A stretch of DNA of 64,000 bases, from NCBI GenBank assembly GCA_947095585.1, contig OX352761.1, forward strand, positions 26,565,777-26,629,776, in the 5' to 3' direction. Shown piece after piece: positions 1 through 10,090 of this stretch (positions are counted from its first letter, which is position 1; each line of letters opens with the position of its first letter). Below the pieces are notes generated by a model that saw only the letters and a program-made list of their open reading frames with translations, was not told the DNA's origin and made no database searches. The stretch is from Nephrocerus scutellatus (taxonomy: Eukaryota > Arthropoda > Insecta > Diptera > Pipunculidae). A program made the position numbers and the translations under genes.

Positions 1-372
1 GATAAATATTTTCGGCGATGATACAGGCCCGTTGAGCATCATACCCTACATCATATATTACCTTTGCATCTCTGTTAGACAGACTACGAATCTGTCCTCT
101 ATAGCACCAGGGTTCTTGGACCAGCACTAGAATTAGATGTTGGCTGGTGAACATTCTAGCCACAACTGCAGCTGCCATTTTGACCTTGTGGGTGTTTACT
201 TGGGCTATACTTGTGCTAGTCATACCGTCTATTGTCTCTCTCCCGTCTCTGTTTCGAGGTGCTGCATCTCCTCCATTAGCTCGTCTTCTTTTAACAGTCG
301 TATTGCCTCCAACTCTCCTAGTGTGATGTGCGGCAGCGAGGTCTTCCACATTGGACACCTCTTTTGTTCCCT
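1..372 (-). mobile_element. I/LOA/R1-type retrotransposon, start of endonuclease ORF (partial)
   Basis: Read on the minus strand, this is an open frame that runs off the left edge of the window. It shows a basic stretch (TVKRRR) and then LVQEPWCYRGQ, followed about 30 residues later by RACII. The QEPW motif is the start of the apurinic-type endonuclease of non-LTR retrotransposons, and its Glu binds metal in that family. Elements of the I/LOA/R1 group keep exactly this order: short gag end or linker, QEPW, then a hydrophobic RAC(I/V) strand. The rest of the endonuclease would lie left of base 1. It is a different copy from the one at 3125-4795, because on the minus strand its 5' end lies downstream of that copy's 3' end. 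Assignment to a clade is inference. Confidence 0.6.
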
Positions 373-2930
373 TTCCTAAAGTAAACCTAAAATATTGATT
401 ATGTATATGGACGATGTTCAACTTTTCATGGACTGTCCTATTTGTGCGATTGATAAAAAAACAAATCTTTTAAACGAATACCTGATGCTTTTATAAGCCC
501 AGAGTACAACACTGAGAAAAACTAAGCGTTCTCTGTAACAACATCGCTCGAAAATTTATTGGGTTGACAAATGTTGATTGATCAAGAGATTCTCAAAACA
601 GATAAGTCGATGTTCATTCGAAAACCTTTTAAAATTGAAGTCCTTGCGTTTATTATGCGATATCATGAAAACATGACAGGTATTTTGAAAGGCAACAACC
701 TTTTTAATCTCGAAGGTCTATTATGTTGGCTCAACCAACGTCTAGTCTTTTTATCTCCTGTACGAACGTCAAATTTTTTAAGATTAAGTTTCACGCTTGC
801 AGAACTCCCTGTCAACAAAATAATGGCACCTAACTTCATTAATTTTTTGTTTTAATTAATTAGATTATGAACTTATGCTAAATATATTGTTAGAATTATT
901 GCGAAATAAATTAAAAAACTATGATACCTAGCTTCTGTTTCATTCCATTGTCTTTTAGTAAACTAAGCCCTTCTGCTATCTTACAGTTACATTCCTGACA
1001 AGTGGCACACACGTTTTCTTTCACATTAAAAAACAATTTAAGATCCTCTAAAAGTAAAAAAGTGACGAGAAATCCATGTTCACCACCAGAACATACCACA
1101 TACCACATACCACAAATGCAAAACAATAATAACGACTGTAATTCAAACTACAATCAACTTCCTCTTCCTGTTGGAAGTTAAATTGCCACTGTTCCCCTTT
1201 CACTTAGGATCTGATTTTGTAGTACATGGACATGAAGAACACACACGCAGCAAGCAAATAAAAATCCTTTTTTCCAAGAAGATTCAAACGCAACTACATG
1301 AAAAGTTCAGGGCACAGCGGCAACAGGCGAAACAGCAGCGTATGGTTGTGACTTCTTGGGAGCGACGAACCAAATTACATTACACATTCATCCTCATCAT
1401 CCATCCATCCAACTATCCATCAGATAAACACTCATGATGACGACGGTGACGCAAACGACGAGGAAGAAAGTTGAGTGAACCCGGTATGGTAGGGAAGGCA
1501 AGCGAGCCAGCCAACCAGCCAGCCAGCAAGTCAGACGAACGGATGGACCCACCACAAATGATGTTTCACATGCTTACACTTTGCGCGCTCTGTGGAACCT
1601 TTTATCCTCCATAGAAGAATGCAATGTGCAATGAGAATAGAAAATAGAAAAGATCACCACCATGCACCGCAATACCGCACAGGCTTAGCTCAGCATGATG
1701 ATCGACTGAGGCGTCACCACCAGCAGTGGTTGTTGCTCCCCTTACTTGTGTCTATTGTATGGTCAAGTCTTGCCTTTTGTGACTTCCTGCCGCCACTCTC
1801 ATCAATTCCTGGGAATGGACGGAATTAAATTTGATTTGAGTTTGAATTTTTCCTCACACCCATCCTGATGGCCATCACAACTCATCTTCCCAAATCCACC
1901 AAAGCCACTGTTTTCTGTTTTCTTCAAATGATGATGCGGTGCAACGTGCAACCAGTGAACATGGAGAAGAGATGTAATGACAATGGTCACAGGGCAGTGG
2001 CCATGGCATTGACGATTCCATGTCTGAAAAGATCGCACGGTGCATTCTACTTTCGGCGCTGAAATGAAAAAAAAATCATAATAAAAAAATTCCAGACATT
2101 GGCGACACCAGAGGGTTCGCTCATAAAACGACAATCCGAAAATTATGACTTTTCTGGTGAGTTCAACCGTCCTACGTTCGTTGGCTTGTCGTCCCTCACA
2201 AGTGTGACAGCCGGTAGTGAAAGAAATCAAACCATCCACTACAGTGAAATACTCGTACTAATTAAGGAACAGTAGGCAGGTAGGTTGTTCTGTGGATACT
2301 TGTAGTTGTTTTCCTAATGGGAAGAATTAAAGAAGAAGGCACACAAAAACAAAACAAAATAAATCAAGTCGAAAACCAGAAACAAAAGGACAACCAGACA
2401 TTTAACCCCTGAGGTCAGTGCTAAGGGTCACTCCCTTGTGAAACTTCTTCGTTGTGGAACAAAATTATTATTTTTGTGTTATTTTGGTTTTGTTCGTCAT
2501 TACCCCAAGTGGCACTCGGATTGGACAGTAAATGGTTTGTCCGGGTCAATGTCCGACAGGGAATTCTTACAGCAGAAAAAGAAAATACGAAAGTACATAT
2601 TCTAACTTTAAAGTAAACAAAACATTTGCTAATTTTTTTTGGTAAAATAGGATTAAAAAGAACAATTCAACATCAAAAGCATAGCAAATGATATTTATAT
2701 TCTTTTGTACCTTCGTCGAATTAAGTTATTTGCGACAAAGAAAATCCCAATCAAAAACTAAGAAATTAAGGAACTCACTATGTTGGCTGGAATCCTAATC
2801 TTAAGGTTTATGATGTTTAGTGATTTGTATAACAATGACAAGCGATATCGTGAATCCCTTGCAAGAATGGAGTTAGTTGAGTACCGAATCAGACCCACTA
2901 ATCTATGTAGGCAAACTTTTAACGGTGCGG
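373..2930. other. Unassigned AT-rich sequence, no gene seen
   Basis: Only short chance reading frames occur on both strands. I recognise no domain, no tRNA-like box and no transposon end. The sequence has the look of single-copy fly intergenic or intronic DNA. Confidence 0.5.
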
Positions 2931-3053
2931 TTAGTAGTAGTAGTAAAAGTAGTAGCAGTAGTAATAGTACTAGTATTAATATTAGTAGTAGTAGTGGTAG
3001 AAGGAGTAGTAGTAGTAGTAATAGTACTAGTAGTAGTAATAGTAGTAGTAGTC
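2931..3053 (+). repeat. (AGT)n imperfect trinucleotide microsatellite
   Basis: About 120 bases of AGT/TAG repeat with scattered substitutions (GTAAAAGTAG, GTATTAATA). The serine-rich or valine-rich translations of this stretch are products of the repeat and not evidence for a gene. Confidence 0.9.
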
Positions 3054-3124
3054 GTAAAAATAAAAATAAATAAATTAAGAACTAGTGTAGAGCGTTCCTA
3101 AGCAGATAGTTCAGCTATCTATGT

Positions 3125-4795
3125 GTGGTCTTTGTTTAGGTTAGGTTAGGTTTTAGGTGGCTGTCAGTGAAACCGACACACTTGAACCAGTAATGGTTCA
3201 TTGTAATACCACACGGATCAAGAAAAATTTAAATCCATTCCATTCGAAGAATCAATTAGATCTTCGTATGAAGCGTAGGAGACTATCAATGTCAATGTTG
3301 GTGAGATCATTAGTGTCGTTGTAGAAGGAAGCTTCCATATGAAGTTTAAGCTTTTGGGAGAGGGCTGGACAAGTACAGAAAAGATGGACGATGGTCTCCT
3401 CATCCTTCTCATCCATGCAGCTTCTCTATAGAGAAGACTCCAATAATTGCTGCTTGCCTGTCCAATGATGACACCTACAATAGCACCGATGTGCGATCGG
3501 TTTTGAGAGATCAAACACTCGGAGCGTTTCGGATCCAGCTTTGGCCAGATCTACTTTGTCGCTATGCTAATTTTGCCGTCTGACCACCAACAGTTAGTTT
3601 TTACATTGGCATCCCGATTTAACAAGAATTTGCATGTAGCGATTGGTATGCCTATGGAACCATATTCAGATAAGAAGGGTAGTGTAGTTCCTTGCTTGGC
3701 GAGTTCGTCCGCCATACACTTTTTTCCGGAATGTCTCTGTGCCCCGGCACCCAACACAGGTGGATATTAAACTGCTCCGCCATCTCAACGAGAGATGATC
3801 GGCAGTTAAGGGATAAAATTGAACTTGTGGAGACTGATTCCAGGGGTTTTAGTGCAGCTTGACTATCCGAGAATATACGGATATCCTAAGCGGATATGAC
3901 ATTTCTCTTCAGCCAAGACAAGGCTTCATTGATCGCCACAATTTCAGCCTGGAAAACACTACAGTGATTAGGAAGAAGGAAAGAGAGGCTAAGATTTAGC
4001 TTTGTTGAGAAAACACCTCCGCCGACTCCGTCATCAGTTTTTGTCCCGTCTGTGTAAAAATTAATGTGTTCATCTTCCAGGTAAGCTTCCCCGTCCAAGA
4101 ATGATCTGGAAAGGAAGGTGACCTGGTAGTTTTTGTTGAAATGGAGTGGTGTAGTCTATGTTGTCTGGGATCCTGACTAAATTCAGGATAGAAGAGTGAC
4201 CGATTTCATTTGTAGTCCACTGGGAGATAGCATTAAGGCGAATAGCCGAACTAGCAGCTACTTGCCTGCTGTAAATGTCGAGTGGTGTTAGGTCAAACAG
4301 AATGTCCAATGCGGCGGAGGGGGTTGTACGAAGTGCTTAGCTCATACATAGACTAGCTGATCTTTGGACTTTTCTTAATTTATCAAGGTCTACTTTCTTA
4401 TTTAAGGAAGTCCACCATACAGTTACACCGTATAGAAGAGTAGGTCTTACTACCGCTGTATATAGCCAATTGGTTATATGAGGTTGAAGGCCCCATCTGC
4501 TACCAATGGCTTTTTTGCATGAGAAGAGTGCAACTTGACTTTACGAAGTCTTTCTTGTATGCTAGGTTCCCATCTCAGCTTCCTGTCCAAAATAAGACCC
4601 AAATACTTGACTCTGTCAGAGAATGTTAAGCTTATACCTTTTATGGAAGGAGAGTTAGTTAGTAAATGGAACTTTGTATTTCCTGCTGAAGGACAAGCTC
4701 CGTTTTGTGAGGATTTACCCCTTATTCACAGCGATCTGACCAGCAAGTTAGCTTGTTGAGAGCATTTTGTAGGAGTTCCTTCAAGGTATTTTCCT
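3125..4795 (-). mobile_element. I/LOA-type non-LTR retrotransposon, 3' third with RNase H
   Basis: Minus-strand remnant of the end of a reverse transcriptase plus an RNase H domain. Read from 4795 downwards it shows NPHKTELVL and KYLGLILDRKLRWEP, the end of the RT with its DRKL 'thumb' region. RRPTLLYGV.VWW and QRSASLCMS follow. The RNase H part has FYTDGTK (first Asp), VFQAEIVAINEAL (Glu), IRIFSDSQAAL (second Asp), WVPGH and MADELAKQG (last Asp), so all four catalytic acids can be read, spread over several frames. A RCYCRCHHW stretch follows where these elements carry a GHC/zinc-like tail. The 3' end lies near a TTAGG-like (AACCT)n run at 3138-3153. The copy is 5'-truncated and ends against a SINE. 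Several frameshifts and stops make it dead. Confidence 0.75.
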
Positions 4796-4805
4796 GAGAC
4801 GACAA

Positions 4806-4985
4806 CTAAAATTTAAGGCCGAATCCGAACGTCGAATTGAGAAGCTTTCCGTAACAAGCTATTACTCTCGGAACGTTTGTCACCCATTCGCGAGAGGTGG
4901 GACACCGTGAAAAATACTTTTGGTGTTACTGGGATTCGAACCACGAACCCCCTGCTCAGTAGCCATGCTCATTTCCACCGAGCAA
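4806..4985 (-). mobile_element. SINE-1 copy (tRNA-derived SINE), 3'-truncated
   Basis: Minus-strand copy of the SINE described at 8283. The reverse complement of the Pol III B box (GGTTCGAATCC) is at 4932-4942 and is perfect. The A-box side (4970-4985) is degenerate. The shared body with its AGCTTTCC and CCCACCTCTCGCGAATGGG segments is readable. The 3' part after the body is missing. It abuts the truncated I/LOA element, so either may mark an old breakpoint. Confidence 0.85.
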
Positions 4986-5244
4986 TAATTTGATATAAAT
5001 CCTTTAATTCAACCAATAAACACGCGGCTTAAAACAAAACAATTGTTACTTAGAGATTAGAGGATATCTACGCATCTTGCTAGCGGAAAAATAGTGATAG
5101 AAGATTTTGGCTAAAGTGTCTTTATGGCAGGCAACTCTCGATCTAAAATCTAATATCCATTTCATTTTAATGCGACTATCATTCAAAATGCTTCGCTTTA
5201 ACCTTATTTTACCCCATAAGAAAAACAGCTGGGATCAGTTCAGT

Positions 5245-5836
5245 TTGGGAAGGGGTGAACGATCATCATATTTTGGTCTTCAAAAAGTTTGGTTCCTTTA
5301 ACTATCTTGGGTCAACTGTAGAATGGAACCAAAAACACGCGCACGGATGCTTAAAGGTTAAAAAAAAGCCTACTAAAATCTGTCAAATCCAGGAATTTAA
5401 CCATAACAGTACTTACATATGGATCCGAGACTTAGGTGCTTAGCAAAAAGCATTCTGACCTCTTAGCCGCATTCGAGAGAAAAGTCTTACGGAGAATTGT
5501 TGGCCCCGTATGTGAGGAAGGACGATTCCTGAGACTCTATAATGATGAGATCTACGAGTGTTACCGCGATGTCGGCATCGTGAAGAGAATTAAGCTCGGT
5601 AGACTCAGGCGGGCTGGAGACCTAGTTCGCATGAGCGAAGATGATCCTGCTCGGAAAGTCCTTTGCGGTAGGATTTATGGAACACGACAGCGAGGCCGGC
5701 CAATCCTACGATGGAAGTATGGCGTAGACCAGGACGCCCAGAGTTTAGGGATGCCAAACTGGATGACATCGGCTCAAAATCGGGACCGGTGATCGGTGGA
5801 GACACCGGTTGTGGAGCCAAATATGATGATGATATT
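5245..5836 (+). mobile_element. RTE-A retrotransposon, 3' fragment
   Basis: Plus-strand C-terminal part of the RTE-A polyprotein. It starts at the FNYLGSTVE motif (canonical YLGSTV in this family), has an internal deletion, then a long open stretch at 5436-5792. That stretch reads LSKKHSDLLAAFERKVLRRIVGPVCEEGRF, then DIVKRIKLGRLRRAGDLVRMSEDDP and RQRGRPILRWKYGVDQDAQ. Proteins with this tail are often labelled endonuclease-reverse transcriptase or 'craniofacial development protein 2-like' in insect genomes. The element ends with AAATATGATGATGAT, a short trinucleotide tail typical of RTE-type 3' ends. Clade assignment is inferred from motif memory. Confidence 0.75.
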
Positions 5837-5837
5837 T

Positions 5838-5905
5838 CCTTAGCTTACAACATTAGTCATGGTCAACCTACATAGTCGTGTTAGCTTTTTAAGATGCAAT
5901 ATTTT
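5838..5905 (-). mobile_element. RTE-A sliver (reverse transcriptase segment)
   Basis: The minus strand matches the RTE-A segment that translates as KLTxVCRLTxTNVIS, also visible at 50280-50320 (minus) and 18600-18640 (plus). It directly follows the GATGATGAT tail of the plus-strand fragment, so two RTE-A pieces meet head to tail in opposite orientation. Confidence 0.6.
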
Positions 5906-5929
5906 CTCACGGTAATTTAAAGAGGCTTG

Positions 5930-6545
5930 CACCCTTATAATGCTAGGCTTAGCACAGCATTGGCGTTAAGTTTTAGGGAGAGGAAAGAAGGATATGTCTG
6001 TGAGTTTGTGTATTGAATGCTTGCAGATTGTAGTAATGGGGAAAAACAGAGCTTGCCACAGCACTCCACGTGTTGAATGGCTGAAGAACTAATCTCGGAA
6101 CTTAACTGTACGTCTGAAGATGGGCTTGAGGGTAGACTGATCAGCATTTAGAGCGCCACGAGTAAGGCGTTTGATTTCATGGAGATGTGGTATGCAACTG
6201 ACTTTTACTCTTGCACACCGCTGGTTTTTGTAGCGGGAAAAGAGCGACAAGCAGGAAACGTGCCTGCGGTGCCCAAGCGAATGTTTTCGTCATCGATAAC
6301 TTTTGTCGCTCGGTTCTAAATTATGTCTAGTAGATGCAAGCTAAACTGGGGAGGCACCTGACCAGATATGAGAAGCGATATATAGGAGCGAATGAACGCC
6401 TTTTAGATTGTAGCCAGATCAGCAGGAGTGAAATAATTCTTGCACCTTGTGAGAAAACCTAAACATTTCGCATAATTTTTGGCGATGGCAAATATGGGGT
6501 CATCCCAACGATTCCTTTGATATCGGCGACCATATTACCCTTTTG
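5930..6545 (-). mobile_element. CR1/Jockey-like retrotransposon, reverse transcriptase C-terminus
   Basis: Minus-strand remnant. From 6500 downwards it reads AKNYAKCLGFLTRCKNYF, TPADLATI and KAFIRSYIS, then HLLDIIKNRATKVIDDENI, HRRHVSCLSLF and finally LW.AL.FP..YNLQ.F. This order (RCRKYF..LL.LYKA.IRP, LD.VQ.RA..LI, SLFYRY, LWNSLP..VFP) is the standard end of CR1/Jockey-group reverse transcriptases. The sequence changes frame several times and has stops. It lies between two RTE-A pieces, which suggests a nested insertion. Confidence 0.6.
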
Positions 6546-6599
6546 AATTTGCAGTATGTGCAACGCGGTGTATGTTGCGTAATACCGCGGACTATTTGG

Positions 6600-6965
6600 T
6601 CAAACTTGCGCGCTCGGAGCGGTCCTCGATTTCTGTTGTTTTCTTCATGGCAGACTTTATTACCGGTGAACTATTTTTTCATATCTTTTGAGCTCTTTAG
6701 ATTCTTCTTCGCGTGTCTGCGTGCTATCAGATTGTCGCATTGCTCGGTACGCAACATTTTTAAGTTCAGTAACTATCTTACAGTCATCATCGAACCAGTT
6801 GTTCCGGTCTTTACGACTACTGTCTAAGATGAAATCAGTAGTACTAATGAGGGTATTTTTAAGGCGTGTTCTTCTATGCCCAGCATCTCAGTTCCAGGTC
6901 CAACTCTCCGTTCATTTAGGGCGAGTCAGCGCTTCACCATAGTTGTTTCTGGCCCATTCGTTGTG
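6600..6965 (-). mobile_element. RTE-A fragment, linker between endonuclease and RT
   Basis: The minus strand reads NTLKNTLISTTDFIL, then NNWFDDDCKIVTELKNVAYRAM and EEESKELKRYEKIVHR. The W-(F/Y)-DD-(E/D)-C and ELKRYEK..HR pattern is the basic linker of RTE-type proteins that joins endonuclease and RT. The same segment occurs on the plus strand at 30830-31130, with the shared NT.IST.D.ILGS start. Confidence 0.65.
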
Positions 6966-8282
6966 CATGATACTTACCTCAGTGGTAAAGTAGACCGTAA
7001 TCGATGTACCGTAAAACGATGCTAAGTGTACCGCAATGAAAGAAACATTGTCCAGTATGTATGATAAAGTCGTCTAAGTGTAAAAAACCTTATTCTTGGT
7101 TGTTGTTTTTGAACTTATGTAACGAAAAACCATATTTTTAATCCAGATCAGAACAAATTCTTTTGAGTCCATGCAGTCAAGACTTCTTACCATGACATCA
7201 GAGTGTTCAACTCTTTTTAAATTTTGCCAGGAATCACTGCCAATGATGGTCGTCATCATCAACCAAACTGGACTTAAAAAGTTATAAAAAGACTAAAATA
7301 TTATGTAGGTGTCTCTCGGTATACTTGTAACATTCAGATTGCATTGTCATCATCTCCGTGAGGTATCATCTCGTGTGTCTTTAATAAATATACAACAGTT
7401 CCTTGCCACAAAGGAAGCACACAGTCGGAGGACACTATACGTACGCATATATGTATGGCATGAGATCACATAAACCATTAGCGATAAAAGAAAAAGGCAG
7501 AAAGGTTAGCAGCTTCGTTGGAGGATGTTCTGATGGTGAGGATCATGAACGATGGACGATCTTCTCTTTGTTTGTTCACATCCAACACCAAGAACAAATA
7601 GGGAGAGAGAGAGATGGAAGTGCAAACGTACAAATACTTCAGCCCTCACACAGTACAGTCGATGGCGGATGGAAGGAATCAAAATTATTGTTGTTGTATT
7701 GTTTCGTTTTTTATTTGGCTAAAAGGATTGTTGGTTGCCGACGATGAAGGAAATTTAAAATTTTTTGTATCCCTTATGAGTTTTTATGTATACCCAGGTA
7801 GATGGGAGTCCCATCCTGGATGGACACGGAAAGACAACAAACTGGTTTCACACGATTGATATGATATTCTTCAAGGAGTGGCTGGGAAAACCAGTTTTGT
7901 TTTTGGTCCTCCACATATTTATGTGGTATGTGGATGTGCTTCCTCCAAATTAAGTGCTTTCTGGAGCAAAGGCATGAAATATCCTTTTAGTTATTTAAAG
8001 ATGATGCCACAATCTCGTGGATGATGATGGTGATGAGGACACTTTTAACAAGTTGTGGTGTAGCCAGTTTTGGCTTGGGGTATTTTTATGTTGTTGTCGT
8101 TATTTCTTGCTGGAATCCTTTTGTAGATTTTTTCGCAGCGGTGACTGTACTTGTGCTGGGTTAGCGAACAAGGAGTTATTTAGTTATCTTTTAAAATCAA
8201 CAAAAAAGTTAGTTTAGCTACGAATGAATGGTATGCATCCATATTACTAACACTATAATTGATGATGTACTTATGAGATTAT
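6966..8282. other. Unassigned sequence, no gene seen
   Basis: No recognisable domain, transposon end or RNA gene. Reading frames of 60-114 codons at 7403-7859 show no family motif and no consistent codon bias, and I treat them as chance. Confidence 0.45.
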
Positions 8283-8538
8283 GGGCGCCGTGGCTCAGTG
8301 GAAATGCGCATGGCTACTGAGCAGGAGGTTCGTGGTTCGAATCCCAGTAACACCAAACAAGTATTTTTCACAGTGTCCCACCTCTCGCGAATGGGTGACA
8401 AACCTTCCGAGAGTAAAAACTTGTCCCAGAAAGCTTCTCAATTCGCCGTTTGGATCCGGCCATAAAGTGTACGTCTCTTCCATTTGTGTCCAAAAAATGT
8501 ACATGCACCACACAAATGGTCGCGAGAAGCTGGGCTTT
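8283..8538 (+). mobile_element. SINE-1, best preserved copy (tRNA-derived SINE)
   Basis: The head is tRNA-like, with a perfect Pol III A box TGGCTCAGTGG at 8291-8301 and a perfect B box GGTTCGAATCC at 8334-8344, spaced as in a tRNA gene. The body is tRNA-unrelated and shared with six other copies in the window: GTGTCCCACCTCTCGCGAAT, then AAGCTTCTCAATTCGCCG, then CTTCCATTTGTG and ACACAAATGGTCGCGAGAAG. The ends CCATTTGTGT and ACACAAATGG are inverted and could form a hairpin. No protein is encoded; such elements are moved by a LINE partner. The copy has no (ATT)n tail and instead runs straight into a TRE array. In the copy at 61128 the head resembles tRNA-Arg, but the tRNA parent is unproven. 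Confidence 0.88.
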
Positions 8539-9640
8539 CACTTTCTATTCAAATTTGGGCTCAGGGCCAAGGGGTGCCCACATATAATTTTTAAAAATAA
8601 ACCCGATTTTCTGAGGCCCGAGGGGTGCCAGTATAAAATTTTTAAAAATTAGCCCGATTTTCTTCAAATTTTAAGCATATGTGTATCTCCGATTGACAAA
8701 ACTTTTTGTAAATTTTTTGGAGTGAAAGGGCCTGAGGGCCGGAGGCAGGGCCATATAATTTTTTCTTAAACATTAGCTCGATTTACGTTAAATTTTAAAC
8801 ATATGTGTATCTCCGATAGACCAAACTTTTTGTAAATTTTTTTGAGCAAACAGGCCCTGAGGCCCGAGGGTTGCCCATGTAAGTTTTTTAAAAATTAGCC
8901 CGATTTTCTTCAAAATTATGTATCATATGTAGCACATGTGTATCTTCGATGAGCCAAACTTTTTGTAAAATTTTTGGTGTGATCGGGGGCTCGAGGGGTG
9001 CCCATATAAGTTTTTTAAAAATTAACCCGATTTTCTTCAAATGTTAAACACTTGTGTATCTCTTATGGACAAAACTTTTTGTACATTTGGAGTGATCGGG
9101 CCCTATGGCTCGAGGGGTGCCTTAAATTTTAAACACATGTGTATCTCCGATGACACTATTTATCATTGAAAGTTGGAAGTGATCGGACCCGAAGGTGGGG
9201 GGCTCTCATACCAATTTTTTTTACACATGAGTATATCCGTTGACAACAGTTTTTGAAAAGTGTAGGAAGGGCCTCTAAAATAATTTTTTTTCAAAAATTA
9301 CCCGGTTTAAACTTTGCACACATATGTATCTCCTATTAAAGAATTTTTAATTTTTATGGGTTGTTTTTACAAAAATTATATGGAAGCCCCTTGGCCCAAT
9401 TCCAAATTTCCATTTTCTCCAAATTTTATACGCAAGTGTATCTCAGACATGCGTATAAAATTTGAAGAAAATCGGGTACTTTTTTTTACAAAATTTGTAT
9501 GCGTGCCTGGGGCCCGATCACTTCCAAACTTCTGCAAAAAGTGTTGCCCATCAAAGATACACATGTATTTAAATTTGAAGAAGATCAGGTTAATTTTTAA
9601 AAAATTTATATGGGCCCAAAAAATTATTGTAATAATTTAG
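8539..9640 (+). repeat. TRE array: about 120-bp degenerate tandem monomers
   Basis: At least six diverged copies of a monomer that contains ACACATGTGTATCTCCGAT, ACAAAACTTTTTGTAAATTT, a G/C-rich GATCGGGCCC..GAGGGG block, CCATATAA and AAAATTAGCCCGATTTTCTT. Successive GTGTAT positions (8681, 8805, 8938, 9054, 9139) give periods of 124, 133, 116 and 85 bases. Near 9440 the orientation flips: CAAATTTTATACGC is followed by GCGTATAAAATTTG, so the last two monomers (to 9640) are inverted. The same monomer is found at eight other places in the window. Confidence 0.85.
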
Positions 9641-9704
9641 CGACAGGGTGCAGCTTCACCGATTTATCGGTACGTATTCTAATGGGGATAACTACTGCTA
9701 GAAT

Positions 9705-10090
9705 ATGTATACTGTAGACAATCTTGAATGATAAATTAAAGCCAATTATCTTACCAAAGCCAACCAACTCGAAGTGGCCAAAATATCGAAAGGTGGATGG
9801 GAAACATATAAAAATGTTTTGCCCCGGAAACAGTGGAAGCCTCTTATTTAACTATAAGAAAACTTTTTCAATAGGTCTCATGGCAATGATGGATGTCGAA
9901 TACAAATTTGTCATGCCGAACTGCGATTCTGCCGTCTTTTACAATTGTAATTTTGGTGAAGCGTGGACTAATAATCCACAATCACTTAACATCCCTAAAA
10001 ACAGTTGTTTACCCGGTACCAGCTCTTTAATGCCACAAGTTTTAGTTGGAGATGAGGGATTTGGACTCAGACTAAATTTGTTAACTCAAT
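9705..10090 (+). mobile_element. PIF/Harbinger transposase remnant (DDE_Tnp_4 type)
   Basis: A 122-codon open frame (9724-10092) carries the core of a Harbinger nuclease. VDGKH at 9793 corresponds to the canonical (A/I)DGKH with the first catalytic Asp. NSGSLLFNYKKTFSIGLMA matches the family's (S)GS.Y.NYK..FS..L.A block, and FGEAW.N.PQSLNIP then LPGTSSLMPQVLVGDEGF matches LP.....LPYV.VGDEAF with its Asp-Glu. The second Asp region is altered (VMPNCDSA in place of the V.G..G..SDG run). The N-terminal half and everything after LRLNLLT are missing, and no terminal inverted repeats or trinucleotide duplication were found. It is cut on the right by the RTE-A leader. It is probably the remains of a dead element, even though this frame is open. 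Confidence 0.75.

Noticed and set aside
1802..2239. 145-codon minus-strand frame
   Set aside because: No recognisable domain, low-complexity His-rich content and no splice-linked neighbours; treated as chance.
2931..3053. Serine-repeat protein
   Set aside because: Encoded purely by an AGT microsatellite; another frame gives poly-Val, as expected for a non-coding repeat.
8295..8513. Minus-strand frame of 72 codons across a SINE
   Set aside because: It is the antisense of the SINE-1 body; similar frames appear at other copies because they share sequence.
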